Positions 36,097-46,008 of a stretch of 64,000 nt of DNA are shown here, piece by piece. Within the stretch, counting starts at the first letter, position 1, and every line of letters starts with the position of its first letter. This stretch comes from Sinisalibacter aestuarii (GTDB lineage: Bacteria; Pseudomonadota; Alphaproteobacteria; Rhodobacterales; Rhodobacteraceae). The translations under genes and the position numbers were made by a program. The notes beneath the pieces were generated by a model. It saw nothing but the letters and a program-made list of their open reading frames with translations, did no database searches and was not told the origin of the DNA. Where the stretch lies: NCBI RefSeq assembly GCF_027923545.1, contig NZ_BROH01000003.1:62001-126000 (forward strand), read 5' to 3'.

Positions 36097-37287
36097 CTAT
36101 GCCTCGATCTCGGTCAACTGTTTCTCGATCAGCTTTTTCGCCGGCGTCAGCACGTTGCCGAGCCTCAGCGCCGCCGAGCGCAGGAACTTCGCGGGGGCGG
36201 AGGTGTCGGTGAACAGCCGCACGATGGCGTTGGTGCCGTGGTAGAGCGGCAGCACCTTGCGGCGGTGCTGGCGCTCATAGGCCAGAAGCCCGGCCATCGA
36301 GCCGATATCCTCGCCGCGCATCTTCGCGCCCCGGATTTCGCCCGCGAGGATCGCCGCGCCGGACAGGCCAAGGTTGTAGCCATGCGCCGTCACCGGGTGC
36401 ATCCCCACCGCCGCGTCGCCGACCAGCGCGAAGCGGTTGGCCACGAAGCGGTTGGCGATCACGCCCATCAGCGGATAGGGGTGCAGCGCCGTTGCCAGCT
36501 CCATCCTGCCCAGCCGGTGATCGAAACGCGCGGCGATGTCGTCGGCGAACTCTTCCGGGCTCATCGCCAGCACCGCCTCGGCCTGATCGGCGGGCAGGGT
36601 GACCACGGCGGAGGATTTGTTGCCCGCCATCGGCAGGATCGCCAGCGTCCGGTCGTAATGGAAGCATTCGGTGGCGATATTGTCATGCGGCAGCTCGTGG
36701 GTGAGTTCGCAGACGATCACCACCCGGCCGAAATCGGTCATCTGCGCCGAAATGCCCATGCGGCGGCGGTTTTCGCTCATCCGGCTGTCGGCGGCGACCA
36801 CCAGCGGCGCGGTGAGCACGGTGCCGTCACTGAGCGAGACGCGGCCTTCCTTCGCGTCGGTCTCCACCCCGGTCACCGATTTTTCGGTGAGGATGGTGAT
36901 GGTGTCGGAACTTTTCACCGCGTCATAGGCGGCCTTGCGGATCAGATGGTTGGGCACGATGCGCCCGAGGTAATCGGCGCCGCTCTCGCCGGCGGCGAAG
37001 TGCAGCGCATAGGGATCGGTGCCGTCGACCACCTTGGCGTCGCGGATCGTGCCGATCTTGTCCTGCGGGATATGCGCCCAGATGCCGAGGTTCTTCATCA
37101 GCGTCTCGGAGGTGTGGGTGAGGGCGATGTCGCGCCCGTCTTCGGGCGGGTTCTTGAGCACCTTGAGCGGCTGTCGCTCGACCAGCACCATGCGCAGCCC
37201 GGTATCGGACAGCGTCCGCGCGAAGCTCAGGCCCGCCGGGCCTGCGCCGATGATGATGATGTCGTGCTGATGCGCGCCGTCGGACAT
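36097..37287 (-). CDS. UbiH/UbiM-family FAD-dependent hydroxylase
   Basis: This 396-residue flavoprotein monooxygenase is likely to hydroxylate a ubiquinone precursor. The FAD motif [19 protein letters not shown] lies at about 10-28, and the second FAD motif [20 protein letters not shown] near 285 is typical of the UbiH/COQ6 group; its MHPVTAHG form resembles UbiM. The start at 37287 has a GGGAG ribosome-binding site. The ATG 48 codons upstream would overlap the argS leader on the other strand. Which ring position it modifies cannot be told from sequence. Confidence 0.85.
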   Translation of the reverse strand: MSDGAHQHDIIIIGAGPAGLSFARTLSDTGLRMVLVERQPLKVLKNPPEDGRDIALTHTSETLMKNLGIWAHIPQDKIGTIRDAKVVDGTDPYALHFAAGESGADYLGRIVPNHLIRKAAYDAVKSSDTITILTEKSVTGVETDAKEGRVSLSDGTVLTAPLVVAADSRMSENRRRMGISAQMTDFGRVVIVCELTHELPHDNIATECFHYDRTLAILPMAGNKSSAVVTLPADQAEAVLAMSPEEFADDIAARFDHRLGRMELATALHPYPLMGVIANRFVANRFALVGDAAVGMHPVTAHGYNLGLSGAAILAGEIRGAKMRGEDIGSMAGLLAYERQHRRKVLPLYHGTNAIVRLFTDTSAPAKFLRSAALRLGNVLTPAKKLIEKQLTEIEA

Positions 37288-37466
37288 GGGGTGCTCCCTC
37301 TCTCTGTGGCTTGGACCAAGTCCTAGGACGGCGCGCGCCGGGTGGCAAGGTCTTTGCGGTCGCATCGCCGGGGCTGGGCGGAAAGCGCCGGGCCCGCGGC
37401 CCGCGCGCGACCGTTGACCTTCCACCGCCATATGCTAGACCCGCGCCAAATCCGAAAGGACACGAG

Positions 37467-39188
37467 ATGAACCTGTTTTCCGATATCCGGGCATTGGTGA
37501 TCGCCGCCCTTGGCGAGATGGTGGCCGAGGGCGCGCTGCCGGCGGGGCTGAGTTACGATAACGTGACGGTCGAGCCGCCGCGCGATGCGGGCCATGGCGA
37601 TATGGCGACCAATGCCGCGATGGTGCTGGCCAAGCCCGCCGGGCTGAAGCCGCGCGACATCGCCGAGGCGCTGGCCGGCAAGCTCGCCGCCGACGACCGG
37701 ATCGCCTCTGCCGAGGTGGCGGGGCCGGGCTTTCTCAACCTGCGGCTCGATCCGGGCGTCTGGGCCGGGCTGGTCGAGGCGATCCTGAGCGCCGAGGGCT
37801 ATGGCCGCTCCGGTATGGGGCGGGGGCAGAAGGTCAATGTCGAATACGTGTCGGCCAACCCGACCGGGCCGCTCCATGTGGGCCATACCCGTGGTGCGGT
37901 GTTCGGCGATGCGCTGGCGGCGCTGCTCGAATTTTCCGGCCACGAGGTGACGCGGGAATATTACATCAACGATGGCGGTGCGCAGGTGGATGTGCTGGCC
38001 CGCTCGGCCTATGAGCGCTACCGCGAGGCGCTCGGCCATATGCCGCAGATCGAAGAAGGGCTCTATCCCGGCGATTACCTCGTTCCGGTGGGCGAAGCGC
38101 TGGCGGCGGAAGTCGGCGACAAGTGGCTCGACCAGCCCGAGGCGGTCTGGCTGGCGGAGGTGCGCGATTTCGCCGTGGCGAAGATGCTGCAGATGATCCG
38201 CGAAGATCTGGCCGCGCTCGGGGTGGAGATGGATGTGTTCTTCTCCGAGAAGTCGCTCTATGGCACCGGCCGGATCGAGGCGGCGATCGAGGATCTGCGC
38301 GCCAAGGGGCTGATCTACAAGGGCGTTCTGGAGCCGCCGAAGGGCAAGATGCCCGAGGATTGGGAGCCGCGCGAGCAGACCCTGTTCCGCTCCACCGCGC
38401 ATGGCGACGATGTGGACCGCCCGATCATGAAGTCGGACGGGAGCTGGACCTATTTCGCCCCCGATATCGCCTATCATTATGATAAGGTTTCCCGTGGCTT
38501 CGACGCGCTGATCGACGTGTTCGGCGCCGACCATGGCGGCTATGTGAAGCGGATGAAGGCCGCTGTCGCCGCGCTCAGCGATGGCAAGGTGCCGCTCGAT
38601 ATCAAGCTCACCCAGCTGGTGAAGCTCTACAAGAACGGCGAGCCGTTCAAGATGTCGAAACGGGCGGGCAATTTCGTCACGCTCCGCGACGTGGTGGATG
38701 CCGTGGGCAAGGACGTGACCCGCTTCCACATGCTCACCCGCAAGAACGACGCACCCCTCGATTTCGATTTCGACAAGGTGCTGGAGCAGAGCCGCGAAAA
38801 CCCGGTTTTCTACGTGCAATACGCCAATGCCCGGGTGCATTCGGTGCTGCGCAAGGCCGCCGATGCGGGGGTGACGCCCGTGGGGGCGCCGCGCCTCGAC
38901 GACGAGGCCGAATTCGACGTGGCGAAGAAGCTCGCCGAATGGCCGCGCCTCGTCGAGATCGCCGCGCGCACCCATGAGCCGCACCGCATCGCCTTCTATC
39001 TCTACGATCTCGCCAGCGCCTTCCACACGTTGTGGAACAAGGGCAATGAGAACTCCGGCCTGCGCTTCGTGCAGGAGGGTGACCGGGATGCAACATCGGC
39101 GAAAATCCCTCTGGCCTGGGCCGTTTCCATTGTGATTTCAGCCGGTTTGGGTATTCTTGGCGTGACTCCGGCGGAAGAGATGCGCTGA
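37467..39188 (+). CDS. argS: Arginyl-tRNA synthetase
   Basis: ArgRS, 573 residues, starts [18 protein letters not shown] after AAAGGA. It shows the N-terminal domain with [15 protein letters not shown], the class I HIGH motif as [12 protein letters not shown] near 132, [12 protein letters not shown] near 165 and the KMSKS-equivalent [11 protein letters not shown] near 395. The C-terminal anticodon-binding helices are also present ([20 protein letters not shown]). It heads the argS-SPOR-nagZ-scpA-scpB cluster common in alphaproteobacteria. Confidence 0.98.
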   Translation: MNLFSDIRALVIAALGEMVAEGALPAGLSYDNVTVEPPRDAGHGDMATNAAMVLAKPAGLKPRDIAEALAGKLAADDRIASAEVAGPGFLNLRLDPGVWAGLVEAILSAEGYGRSGMGRGQKVNVEYVSANPTGPLHVGHTRGAVFGDALAALLEFSGHEVTREYYINDGGAQVDVLARSAYERYREALGHMPQIEEGLYPGDYLVPVGEALAAEVGDKWLDQPEAVWLAEVRDFAVAKMLQMIREDLAALGVEMDVFFSEKSLYGTGRIEAAIEDLRAKGLIYKGVLEPPKGKMPEDWEPREQTLFRSTAHGDDVDRPIMKSDGSWTYFAPDIAYHYDKVSRGFDALIDVFGADHGGYVKRMKAAVAALSDGKVPLDIKLTQLVKLYKNGEPFKMSKRAGNFVTLRDVVDAVGKDVTRFHMLTRKNDAPLDFDFDKVLEQSRENPVFYVQYANARVHSVLRKAADAGVTPVGAPRLDDEAEFDVAKKLAEWPRLVEIAARTHEPHRIAFYLYDLASAFHTLWNKGNENSGLRFVQEGDRDATSAKIPLAWAVSIVISAGLGILGVTPAEEMR

Positions 39189-39274
39189 CAAAACGCGCAC
39201 CATGCGCTCCGGGGTGCGAGGCAAACAGAAGAACCGGCGAGGGCATCTGCCCGAACGTCGGACGGAGCAGGTAC

Positions 39275-40420
39275 ATGTCAGACGCAAACTGGGGCAGCCC
39301 CTACGCTGCCAATCCGGCGATCCGCTATTCGCAATACGATCCGGCGCAGCCCTATGGCGGCCAGTACCCGGCGCAGGGCGGATATGCAGGCCAGGCCCAG
39401 CCCTATGGCTACGCTGACCCCGCCCCGGAACCGGGCGAGCCGGATCTTCCGCCCGCGCCGCGCGGCCCGGGGGCGTTCAGCCGGGCGCTGCATGGCGCCG
39501 GGGCGCTGCTGTCGGTGGCGCTGATCGCCGGTCTTGCCGTCTGGGGCTACAAGCTCGCCATGCGCGATGTCACCGGCGTGCCGGTGGTGCGGGCGCTGGA
39601 AGGGCCGATGCGCATTCAGCCGGAAGATCCGGGCGGCGTCGCCGCCGCGCATCAGGGCCTTGCGGTGAACAGCGTGGCCGCCGAGGGGCAGGCCGAGGGC
39701 CCCGCCGAGCAGGTGGCGCTTGCCCCGGCTGCGATGGGCCTCAGCGAAGACGATATGCCGGCGATGCCGGACGAAGAGGTTTCGGCGGTGTCGATGGTGG
39801 AGGCCGGCGATGCGCCGCTTGCCGATCCGGTTGCCAGGGTCGAGGCCGAGCCGGAAACCGTGGCGCTGGTGGATGACGAAACCGGCGAAACCGCCGCCGG
39901 GCTGGCCATCGCCAATGCGGTGGCCGCCGCCGCCGAACCACTGAGCGGCGAAGAGGCCGATCTGTCGATCCCGGAAGAGGTGGAGCCCGTGCTGGCCAGC
40001 GTCCGTGTGGCGGCCTCGGTGCCCGGTGTGGCGCGCTCGCCGCGCCCGCAGCCGCGTCCGGCCGCGCTGGTGACGCGCGCCGCCGCCTCACCGGTTGACC
40101 TCGCGATTGCTTCGGCAGCCGCCGCCGCGCCCGCCTCGGTGCGCGACGTGGCCGCCAGCGCGATTGCCACCGGCACCCGGCTCGTGCAGCTTGGCGCGTT
40201 CGACAGCGAAGAGATCGCGCGCGGCGAGTGGGACAAGCTCGCGCTGCGCTTTCCCGAGATGCTGGAAGGCAAAGACCGCGTGATCCAGCAGGCGCAATCG
40301 GGTGGCAAGACGTTCTACCGGCTGCGCGCGATGGGCTTTGACGATCTGTCGGATGCCCGCCGTTTCTGCGCCGCGCTGATGGCGGGGCAGGCGGCCTGTA
40401 TTCCGGTCGTCACCAGGTGA
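39275..40420 (+). CDS. SPOR-domain membrane protein
   Basis: This 381-residue cell-envelope protein has a cytoplasmic N-terminal tail rich in Tyr, Gln, Pro and Gly (1-70), one membrane helix (GALLSVALIAGLAVWGYKLA, near 74-93) and a long Ala/Glu/Pro-rich periplasmic linker. A C-terminal SPOR domain of about 75 residues begins GTRLVQLGAFDSEEIARGEW and ends in VTR. SPOR domains bind peptidoglycan stripped of stem peptides at division sites. The stop overlaps the GTG start of nagZ, whose product also acts on peptidoglycan. Confidence 0.88.
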   Translation: MSDANWGSPYAANPAIRYSQYDPAQPYGGQYPAQGGYAGQAQPYGYADPAPEPGEPDLPPAPRGPGAFSRALHGAGALLSVALIAGLAVWGYKLAMRDVTGVPVVRALEGPMRIQPEDPGGVAAAHQGLAVNSVAAEGQAEGPAEQVALAPAAMGLSEDDMPAMPDEEVSAVSMVEAGDAPLADPVARVEAEPETVALVDDETGETAAGLAIANAVAAAAEPLSGEEADLSIPEEVEPVLASVRVAASVPGVARSPRPQPRPAALVTRAAASPVDLAIASAAAAAPASVRDVAASAIATGTRLVQLGAFDSEEIARGEWDKLALRFPEMLEGKDRVIQQAQSGGKTFYRLRAMGFDDLSDARRFCAALMAGQAACIPVVTR

Positions 40421-41421
40421 GGGGAACCGGGGCCTATATTTTCGGCCTCGCAGGTCCACGCCTCACCGCCCGGGAACGCGATTTTTTCGCCGAATCCGAT
40501 CCGTTCGGCTTCATCCTGTTTGCGCGCAATGTCGAAGACCCCGAGCAGCTTTTGTGGCTGACCACCGAACTGCGCGAGGCGGTGGGCTGGCACGCGCCGG
40601 TTTTCATCGACCAGGAGGGTGGCCGGGTGGCGCGGCTGGGGCCGCCGCATTGGCGCAGCTGGCTGCCACCGCTCGAACAGGTGGCGCAGAACCGCCGGCA
40701 CGCCGCGCGGGCGATGTATCTGCGTTACCGCATCATCGCGCATGAGCTCAGCGCGGTCGGGATCGACGGCAATTGCGCCCCGGTGGTGGACATTGCCCAG
40801 CCCGACACGCACCCGATCCTGCGCAATCGCTGCTTTGGCGAGGATGTGGTGCATGTGGCCGATATCGCAGGCTCCGCCGCCGAGGGGCTGGTGAAGGGCG
40901 GCGTGCTGCCGGTGATCAAGCATATCCCCGGCCATGGCCGCGCCACCGCCGACAGCCACCTCGATCTGCCGCATGTCGATGCCCGGGCCAAGGTGCTGCG
41001 GGTGTCGGACTTTCTTGCCTTCGAGGCGGTGTCGGGCCTGCCGATCGCGATGACGGCGCATGTGGTCTATGACGCGATTGATCCCGACCGGCCCGCCACG
41101 CTCTCGCCCGACGTGATCGCGCTGATCCGCGAGCGCATCGGCTTTGGCGGGCTGCTGGTGACCGACGATATCTCGATGCAGGCGCTTTCCGGCCCGGTGC
41201 CGGACCGGGCCAGCGCGGCGCTCGCGGCGGGCTGCGATGTGGTTTTGCACTGCAATGGCGATCTGGCCGAAATGGAAGCGCTGGCCACCGCCGCGGGCCG
41301 GATGGGCGAAGAGGCCGCGCGGCGGGCGGAGGCCGCGCTTGGCTGGCGCCGCACGCCCGACGCCATTGACATCGCCGCGCTCGAAGACGAGTTTCGGAGC
41401 CTGATGACCGGCCAGGTGTGA
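40417..41421 (+). CDS. nagZ: Beta-N-acetylhexosaminidase NagZ
   Basis: NagZ removes N-acetylglucosamine from anhydromuropeptides in peptidoglycan recycling. The 334-residue GH3 enzyme starts with GTG overlapping the SPOR gene stop. Signatures are PFGFILFARNVEDPEQL near 28, FIDQEGGRVARLGPPH near 65, VIKHIPGHGRATADSHLDLP near 166 (catalytic His/Asp dyad) and LLVTDDISMQAL near 246 (nucleophile Asp). The downstream scpA begins 10 bases later with TTG. Confidence 0.94.
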   Translation: MRGTGAYIFGLAGPRLTARERDFFAESDPFGFILFARNVEDPEQLLWLTTELREAVGWHAPVFIDQEGGRVARLGPPHWRSWLPPLEQVAQNRRHAARAMYLRYRIIAHELSAVGIDGNCAPVVDIAQPDTHPILRNRCFGEDVVHVADIAGSAAEGLVKGGVLPVIKHIPGHGRATADSHLDLPHVDARAKVLRVSDFLAFEAVSGLPIAMTAHVVYDAIDPDRPATLSPDVIALIRERIGFGGLLVTDDISMQALSGPVPDRASAALAAGCDVVLHCNGDLAEMEALATAAGRMGEEAARRAEAALGWRRTPDAIDIAALEDEFRSLMTGQV

Positions 41422-41431
41422 GGCGGGCCCT

Positions 41432-42220
41432 TTGGCTGACGATGACTTCCAGGAAGACGTGCTGAGCGTTTCGGAGCGGATGGCCGCCGAGGCGCTGATC
41501 ATTGATGTCGACGGCTATGAAGGGCCGCTCGATCTGCTGCTGACGATGGCGCGCACCCAGAAGGTCGATCTGCGCAAGGTCTCGGTGCTGCAACTGGCCG
41601 AGCAATACCTGGCCTTTGTCGAGCAGGCCCGGCATCTGCGCATCGAGCTGGCCGCCGATTACCTCGTCATGGCCGCCTGGCTCGCCTTTCTCAAATCGCG
41701 GCTGCTGCTGCCGCCGGAACCCGGCGAACAGGGGCCGTCGGGCGAAGATCTGGCCGCGCATCTGGCCTTCCAGCTCGAACGGCTGCAGGCGATGCGCGAT
41801 GCCGCCGCCAAGCTGATGGCGCGCGACCAGATGGGGCGCGACTTTTTCGCGCGCGGCATCCCCGAAGAGGTAAGCCGGGTGCGGCGCGTGACCTATACGG
41901 CGACGCTGCTCGATCTGATGCAGGCCTATGCCCGCATCCGCACCAAGGACGAATTCCGCCCCTTCGTGATGGACCGCGATGCGGTGATGACGATGGAAGA
42001 GGCGCTCGACCGGATGCGCGGCCTGATCGGCTTCGCCGGCGACTGGACCGATATCATGAGCTATATCCCCGAGGGCTGGGAGATGGATCCGGGCCGCCGC
42101 CGCTCGGCCACCGCCGCCAATTTCGCGGCTTCGCTCCAGCTCGCCAAGGAAGGGCAAGTTGAAATCCGGCAGGGCGAGGTTTTCGCCCCGATCCAGATAC
42201 GGAAGAAACCCAATGTCTGA
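41432..42220 (+). CDS. scpA: Segregation and condensation protein A
   Basis: ScpA is the kleisin subunit that links SMC heads in the chromosome condensation complex with ScpB. The protein has 262 residues. The start is TTG at 41432 (Met-Ala-Asp-Asp-Asp...), as no ATG or GTG is better placed. The N-terminal kleisin motif YEGPLDLLLTMARTQKVDLR lies near 29, then AADYLVMAAWLAFLKSRLLL near 83. The 3' end overlaps scpB by eight bases. Confidence 0.93.
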   Translation: MADDDFQEDVLSVSERMAAEALIIDVDGYEGPLDLLLTMARTQKVDLRKVSVLQLAEQYLAFVEQARHLRIELAADYLVMAAWLAFLKSRLLLPPEPGEQGPSGEDLAAHLAFQLERLQAMRDAAAKLMARDQMGRDFFARGIPEEVSRVRRVTYTATLLDLMQAYARIRTKDEFRPFVMDRDAVMTMEEALDRMRGLIGFAGDWTDIMSYIPEGWEMDPGRRRSATAANFAASLQLAKEGQVEIRQGEVFAPIQIRKKPNV

Positions 42221-42863
42221 CGATACCGAGTTTGAACAAGAGGAAAGCCTGTTCGAAGCGCCGCCGATGGGCGAGCAGGAGCGCATGGTGGAAGCCGTGC
42301 TCTTCGCCTCCGCGGCGCCGGTGACGGTGGCCGAACTGGCGGCGCGGATGCCGCATGGCTCCGACCCCGCCGAGGCGCTGGTGCATCTGCGCAAGCGCTA
42401 CGAGGGGCGCGGGGTGAACCTTGTCAGGGTCGGCGACAGCTGGGCGATGCGCACGGCGCATGACCTTGGCTTTCTGATGCACAAGGAAGTGGTGGAGACC
42501 CGCAAGCTCAGCCGCGCCGCGATCGAGACGCTGGCGATCATCTCCTATCACCAGCCGGTGACCCGCGCCGAGATCGAGGAGATCCGTGGCGTCAGCGTGT
42601 CGCGCGGGACGGTCGATCAGCTTCTGGAACTTGAATGGATCCGCTTCGGGCGGCGCAAGATGACGCCGGGGCGGCCGGTGACCTTTGTCGTCACCCAGAG
42701 CTTCCTCGATCATTTCGGGCTGGAAAGCGCGCGCGATCTGCCGGGCCTGAAGGAGCTGCGCGCGGCCGGGCTGCTCGACAACCGCCCGCCGCCCGGTATC
42801 GGCCTGCCCGACGACGAGGACGAGGCGGGCGAAGACGGGCAATCGGAGATGTTCGAGGAATAG
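42213..42863 (+). CDS. scpB: Segregation and condensation protein B
   Basis: ScpB, 216 residues, bridges ScpA in the SMC complex. Two winged-helix domains are recognisable. The family core ETLAIISYHQPVTRAEIEEI lies near 108, and RGVSVSRGTVDQLLELEWIR follows it. The acidic tail (DDEDEAGEDGQSEMFEE) is common in alphaproteobacterial ScpB. The start at 42213 overlaps the end of scpA and is preferred over the ATG 18 codons upstream. Confidence 0.93.
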   Translation: MSDDTEFEQEESLFEAPPMGEQERMVEAVLFASAAPVTVAELAARMPHGSDPAEALVHLRKRYEGRGVNLVRVGDSWAMRTAHDLGFLMHKEVVETRKLSRAAIETLAIISYHQPVTRAEIEEIRGVSVSRGTVDQLLELEWIRFGRRKMTPGRPVTFVVTQSFLDHFGLESARDLPGLKELRAAGLLDNRPPPGIGLPDDEDEAGEDGQSEMFEE

Positions 42864-42969
42864 CCGGCTTATTCGTGCCATTTTCGCACGCTATAGGAGC
42901 GGCATCCGGGGTGCGTCTTGGGAAGTGGGGCCGCCCGTGTTAGATTGTGTGAAAACAAGCGAGGCAGGC

Positions 42970-43200
42970 ATGAACATCGACCGTATCATCAACATGATCG
43001 TCCGCCAGGTGACCCGTAAGCTGGTGAACAAGGGCGTGGATGCCGGGATCGACATGGCCGCGCGCCGTGGCGGCAAGGGCGCGGGTGAGGTGGCTGAGGG
43101 CGAGGCGATGAGCCCGGAGGAGCGCAAGCGCGCTCAGGCCGCGAAACAGGCCGCACGCCGGGCCAGGCAGGCGGCGAAAGTGGCCCGCCGTCTGCGCTAG
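42970..43200 (+). CDS. Small basic helical protein
   Basis: This 76-residue protein starts MNIDRIINMIVRQVTRKLVN after GAGGCAGG. The second half is almost entirely Ala, Arg, Lys and Gln, a long basic helix. It lies downstream of scpAB, where related genomes often carry a small hypothetical gene before tatABC. Here tatABC does not follow. Its function is unknown; nucleic acid or membrane-surface binding is a guess from charge alone. Confidence 0.65.
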   Translation: MNIDRIINMIVRQVTRKLVNKGVDAGIDMAARRGGKGAGEVAEGEAMSPEERKRAQAAKQAARRARQAAKVARRLR

Positions 43201-43213
43201 AAGCCCTGGGCGG

Positions 43214-44305
43214 TCAGCCGCTCACAGCCTTGAAATGCTTGGATAGTTTCAGGCCCTGACCCTGATAGTTGGACTTGATTCCGGCGCCGTAGAGCGTGTC
43301 GGGCACCGCCGCCATGCGCTCGTAGACGAGCCTGCCCACCACCTGGCCGTGTTCGAGCACGAAGGGCGCTTCGTGGCAGCGCACTTCGAGCACCCCGCGC
43401 GAGCCCGCGCCGCCCGCCGCGTCATGGCCGAAGCCGGGATCGAAAAAGCCCGCGTAATGCACCCGGAACTCGCCCGCCATCGCCAGATAGGGGGCCATCT
43501 CGGCGGCGCAATCGGGCGGGATATGCACCGCCTCGCGACTCACCAGAATATAGAACGCGCCAGGATCGAGGATGATGCGGCCCTCATCGGTGTGGATCGG
43601 CTCCCAGTATTCCGCCGGGTCGTAATGGCCGATCCTGTCGAGGTCGATCACCCCGGTATGGGGCTTGGCGCGGTAGCCGACGAGATCGCCCGCGCGCGGC
43701 TTCAGGTCGACCGAGAAGGCAAGGCCGTGGTCGATCTGCGCCACCCCGTCCACCAGCTTGTGGCGGGCGTGGCGCTCCTGCAATTCGTCATCGGTGAGCA
43801 CCGCCTGACCGTCGCGAAAGCGGATCTGGTTGAGCCTCATGCCGGGACGGACCAGCACCGAAAAGCTTTGCGGGCAGATCTCGGCATAGAGCGGCCCGGT
43901 ATAGCCCGGCGCGATCCGGTCGAATTCCACGCCCTCGTCGGTGATCAGCCGGGTGAGCAGATCGAGCCGCCCGGTCGAGCTTTTTGCATTCGCCACCGCC
44001 TGGATGCCTTCGGGCAGGGCCAGCCGCTCCATCAGCGGCACGACATAGACCGCGCCCTTTTCCAGCACCGCGCCGCCATCGAGCCGGATGCGGTGCATCT
44101 CGAATTCGTCCAGCCGCCCGGCCACGGTGCGGCCCTCGCCCGCGAGGAAGGAGGCGCGCACGCGGTAGGCGGTGTCGCCCAGGCGCAGATCGAGCGAGGC
44201 GGGCTGGATCTGATCGGTCAGAATCGCAGGCGTGCCCGCGAGCGTGCCCGCCCCGATCATCTGTTCGATCCGTTGTGAGGGCAGAACGCCGATACCGCTG
44301 GTCAT
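43214..44305 (-). CDS. dcd: 2'-Deoxycytidine 5'-triphosphate deaminase (long two-domain form)
   Basis: This 363-residue protein is made of two dCTP-deaminase/dUTPase-like halves, about twice the length of E. coli Dcd, as is usual in alphaproteobacteria. The first half has QPASLDLRLGDTAYRVRASF near 30, SSTGRLDLLTRLITDEGVEF near 110 and GYTGPLYAEICPQSFSVLV near 133. The second half has DPGAFYILVSREAVHIPPDC and FDPGFGHDAAGGAGSRGVLE. It deaminates dCTP to dUTP for thymidylate synthesis. The 3' end converges on the small basic protein gene. Confidence 0.9.
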   Translation of the reverse strand: MTSGIGVLPSQRIEQMIGAGTLAGTPAILTDQIQPASLDLRLGDTAYRVRASFLAGEGRTVAGRLDEFEMHRIRLDGGAVLEKGAVYVVPLMERLALPEGIQAVANAKSSTGRLDLLTRLITDEGVEFDRIAPGYTGPLYAEICPQSFSVLVRPGMRLNQIRFRDGQAVLTDDELQERHARHKLVDGVAQIDHGLAFSVDLKPRAGDLVGYRAKPHTGVIDLDRIGHYDPAEYWEPIHTDEGRIILDPGAFYILVSREAVHIPPDCAAEMAPYLAMAGEFRVHYAGFFDPGFGHDAAGGAGSRGVLEVRCHEAPFVLEHGQVVGRLVYERMAAVPDTLYGAGIKSNYQGQGLKLSKHFKAVSG

Positions 44306-44354
44306 GCATACACTCCGCTGGGGTGCGCGTATTGGCTGAGAGCGGAGGTGAAGT

Positions 44355-44431
44355 TGGTCGGGCTAGCAGGACTTGAACCTGCGACCTTCCGTCCCCCAGA
44401 CGGACGCGCTACCAGACTGCGCCATAGCCCG
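44355..44431 (-). tRNA. tRNA-Pro (anticodon GGG)
   Basis: Read on the minus strand, the 77 bases form a cloverleaf. The acceptor stem is CGGGCTA with TAGCCCG, the anticodon stem is TCCGT/ACGGA, the loop CTGGGGG carries anticodon GGG, and the T arm contains GGTTCAAGTCC. CCA is encoded. It lies 61 bases after the merR-like gene stop, at the end of the rpmF-plsX-fabH-ihfA-merR cluster. Confidence 0.95.
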
Positions 44432-44492
44432 ACGTGACGCTCTACATACCGGTTTTGCCGGCAGGGGCAAGCAGGAATGCGCATGTTTTGCC

Positions 44493-45554
44493 TCACAGGC
44501 CGCCGCGCTGATCGCTCCCGCCCCGATTGTGCCGGGCAAGCTCGTCAAGCCGGTCCGCCAGCGCCTGCAGATGGGCGGCGGGCAGCCGGGTGCGGGCCTG
44601 CCGCGCCGCGCGCAGGGCGAGGGTGAGGGGCTCCGGCACCTCGATGGCATCGTCCTCCGGGTCCGGCCCGATCCCCGGCATCACGAGGGCCGGGGCCGCC
44701 GGTTCTTCGGCCAGTTCCGGGGTGGCGTCATGGGCGGCGAAATCGAGCGCATCGGGGCTCGACATCGGGTCGGCCGCGTCGGTTTCCACCGGCTCAGCCG
44801 GGGCCGGTTCGTGCTGCGGTTCCGCAGCGGTCTCTTCGGCCATATCCGGTGCCGCGTCGTGGGCGAAAAACTCCATCGTCTCCGGCTCGGGCAGCGGATC
44901 GGCGATATCCGGGGTCGTGTCGGCGTCGGCGTCTTCCGCCGCCTGCGGCTCCCCGGCGGGTTCGGGTTCATCTGTGGCGGCCTGCACAGGCTCCCCGGTA
45001 TCGGGTTCGGGCGTGGCAAGCGTGGTTTCGGCGTCCGGTTCGTCTGCCGGGGCGGCGGGTTCGGCCTCCGGCGCCTCGGCCACGGGCTGCGGCTCGTCGT
45101 CGAAGGGGAAGCGGCGCTCGTCGCTGTCATCGCTCGCGGCGGCGGGTTCTGCGGCGGAATCTTGCACGATCTCCGCGTCTTCCACCGCGCTCAGATCCTC
45201 CGGCGCCCGGTCGCCGCGCCGGTCGGACAGATCGACCACATTGTCGGGGGTGACATCGCGCGTATCGGCGCTGGTATCGAGCGCGGGCGACATCGCGGCG
45301 ACATGCTTCACGCCCTGTTCGCGCAGGAGCTTCTGCACCCCGCGAATGGTCATCCCGTCTTCATGAAGGAGTTTGCGGATGCCGCCGAGCAGCTCCATGT
45401 CGGCGGGGCGGTAATAGCGCCGCCCGCCGGCGCGTTTGACCGGCTTCACCTGAGCAAAACGGCTTTCCCAGAACCGCAGAACATGGGTCGGCACCCCCAG
45501 CCAGTCGGCGACTTCGCTGATGGTGCGGAAGGCCTCAGGGGATTTCTGATCCAT
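44493..45554 (-). CDS. MerR-family regulator with long acidic C-terminal extension
   Basis: This is a 353-residue protein. Residues 8-85 are a MerR DNA-binding domain ([20 protein letters not shown], then [20 protein letters not shown]). From about 125 to 310 it is disordered, rich in Glu, Asp, Ala and Pro, and contains a near-duplicated unit ([15 protein letters not shown] and [15 protein letters not shown]). A short basic helix-rich tail follows ([20 protein letters not shown]). The position after ihfA is conserved in alphaproteobacteria; the regulon is unknown. No Cys-based metal site is visible. Confidence 0.87.
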   Translation of the reverse strand: MDQKSPEAFRTISEVADWLGVPTHVLRFWESRFAQVKPVKRAGGRRYYRPADMELLGGIRKLLHEDGMTIRGVQKLLREQGVKHVAAMSPALDTSADTRDVTPDNVVDLSDRRGDRAPEDLSAVEDAEIVQDSAAEPAAASDDSDERRFPFDDEPQPVAEAPEAEPAAPADEPDAETTLATPEPDTGEPVQAATDEPEPAGEPQAAEDADADTTPDIADPLPEPETMEFFAHDAAPDMAEETAAEPQHEPAPAEPVETDAADPMSSPDALDFAAHDATPELAEEPAAPALVMPGIGPDPEDDAIEVPEPLTLALRAARQARTRLPAAHLQALADRLDELARHNRGGSDQRGGL

Positions 45555-45595
45555 GTGTTTGCCTGTTTATCGTTGCTGTGCTGCCCGGGCGGGTG

Positions 45596-45898
45596 TCAGC
45601 CTTTGTTCCCCGCTGCGACCCGGTCTTTCATCAGATGCGAGGGGCGGAAGGTGAGCACCCGCCGCGGCAGGATCGGCACCTCTTCGCCGGTTTTCGGGTT
45701 GCGGCCGACCCGCGCGGCCTTGTCGCGCACCGAGAAGGTGCCGAAGGACGAGATCTTTACCGTCTCGCCCCCGACCAGCGCATCGGAGATATGCCCGAGC
45801 ACGGTTTCGACCAGCTGCGCGCTTTCGTTGCGCGACAGCCCGACCTCGCGGAACACGGATTCGCTCAGGTCCATACGGGTCAAGGTCTTTCCAGTCAT
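45596..45898 (-). CDS. ihfA: Integration host factor subunit alpha
   Basis: IhfA, 100 residues, pairs with IhfB to bend DNA at specific sites in recombination, replication and transcription. It shows the HU/IHF fold: [20 protein letters not shown] at the start, then [20 protein letters not shown] and [20 protein letters not shown], which is the DNA-contacting arm. It lies between fabH and the merR-like gene, the usual alphaproteobacterial position. Confidence 0.95.
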   Translation of the reverse strand: MTGKTLTRMDLSESVFREVGLSRNESAQLVETVLGHISDALVGGETVKISSFGTFSVRDKAARVGRNPKTGEEVPILPRRVLTFRPSHLMKDRVAAGNKG

Positions 45899-46008
45899 GC
45901 GTCGTCCCCCCGGTTATGGTTTGCCGGCAGCATGAGCGCACATGGTTTTCAAGTCAAGATCAATGGTTTGGGCCAGCCGGTTGATGCGGCGGCCCGCCGC
46001 CTGCGGTG

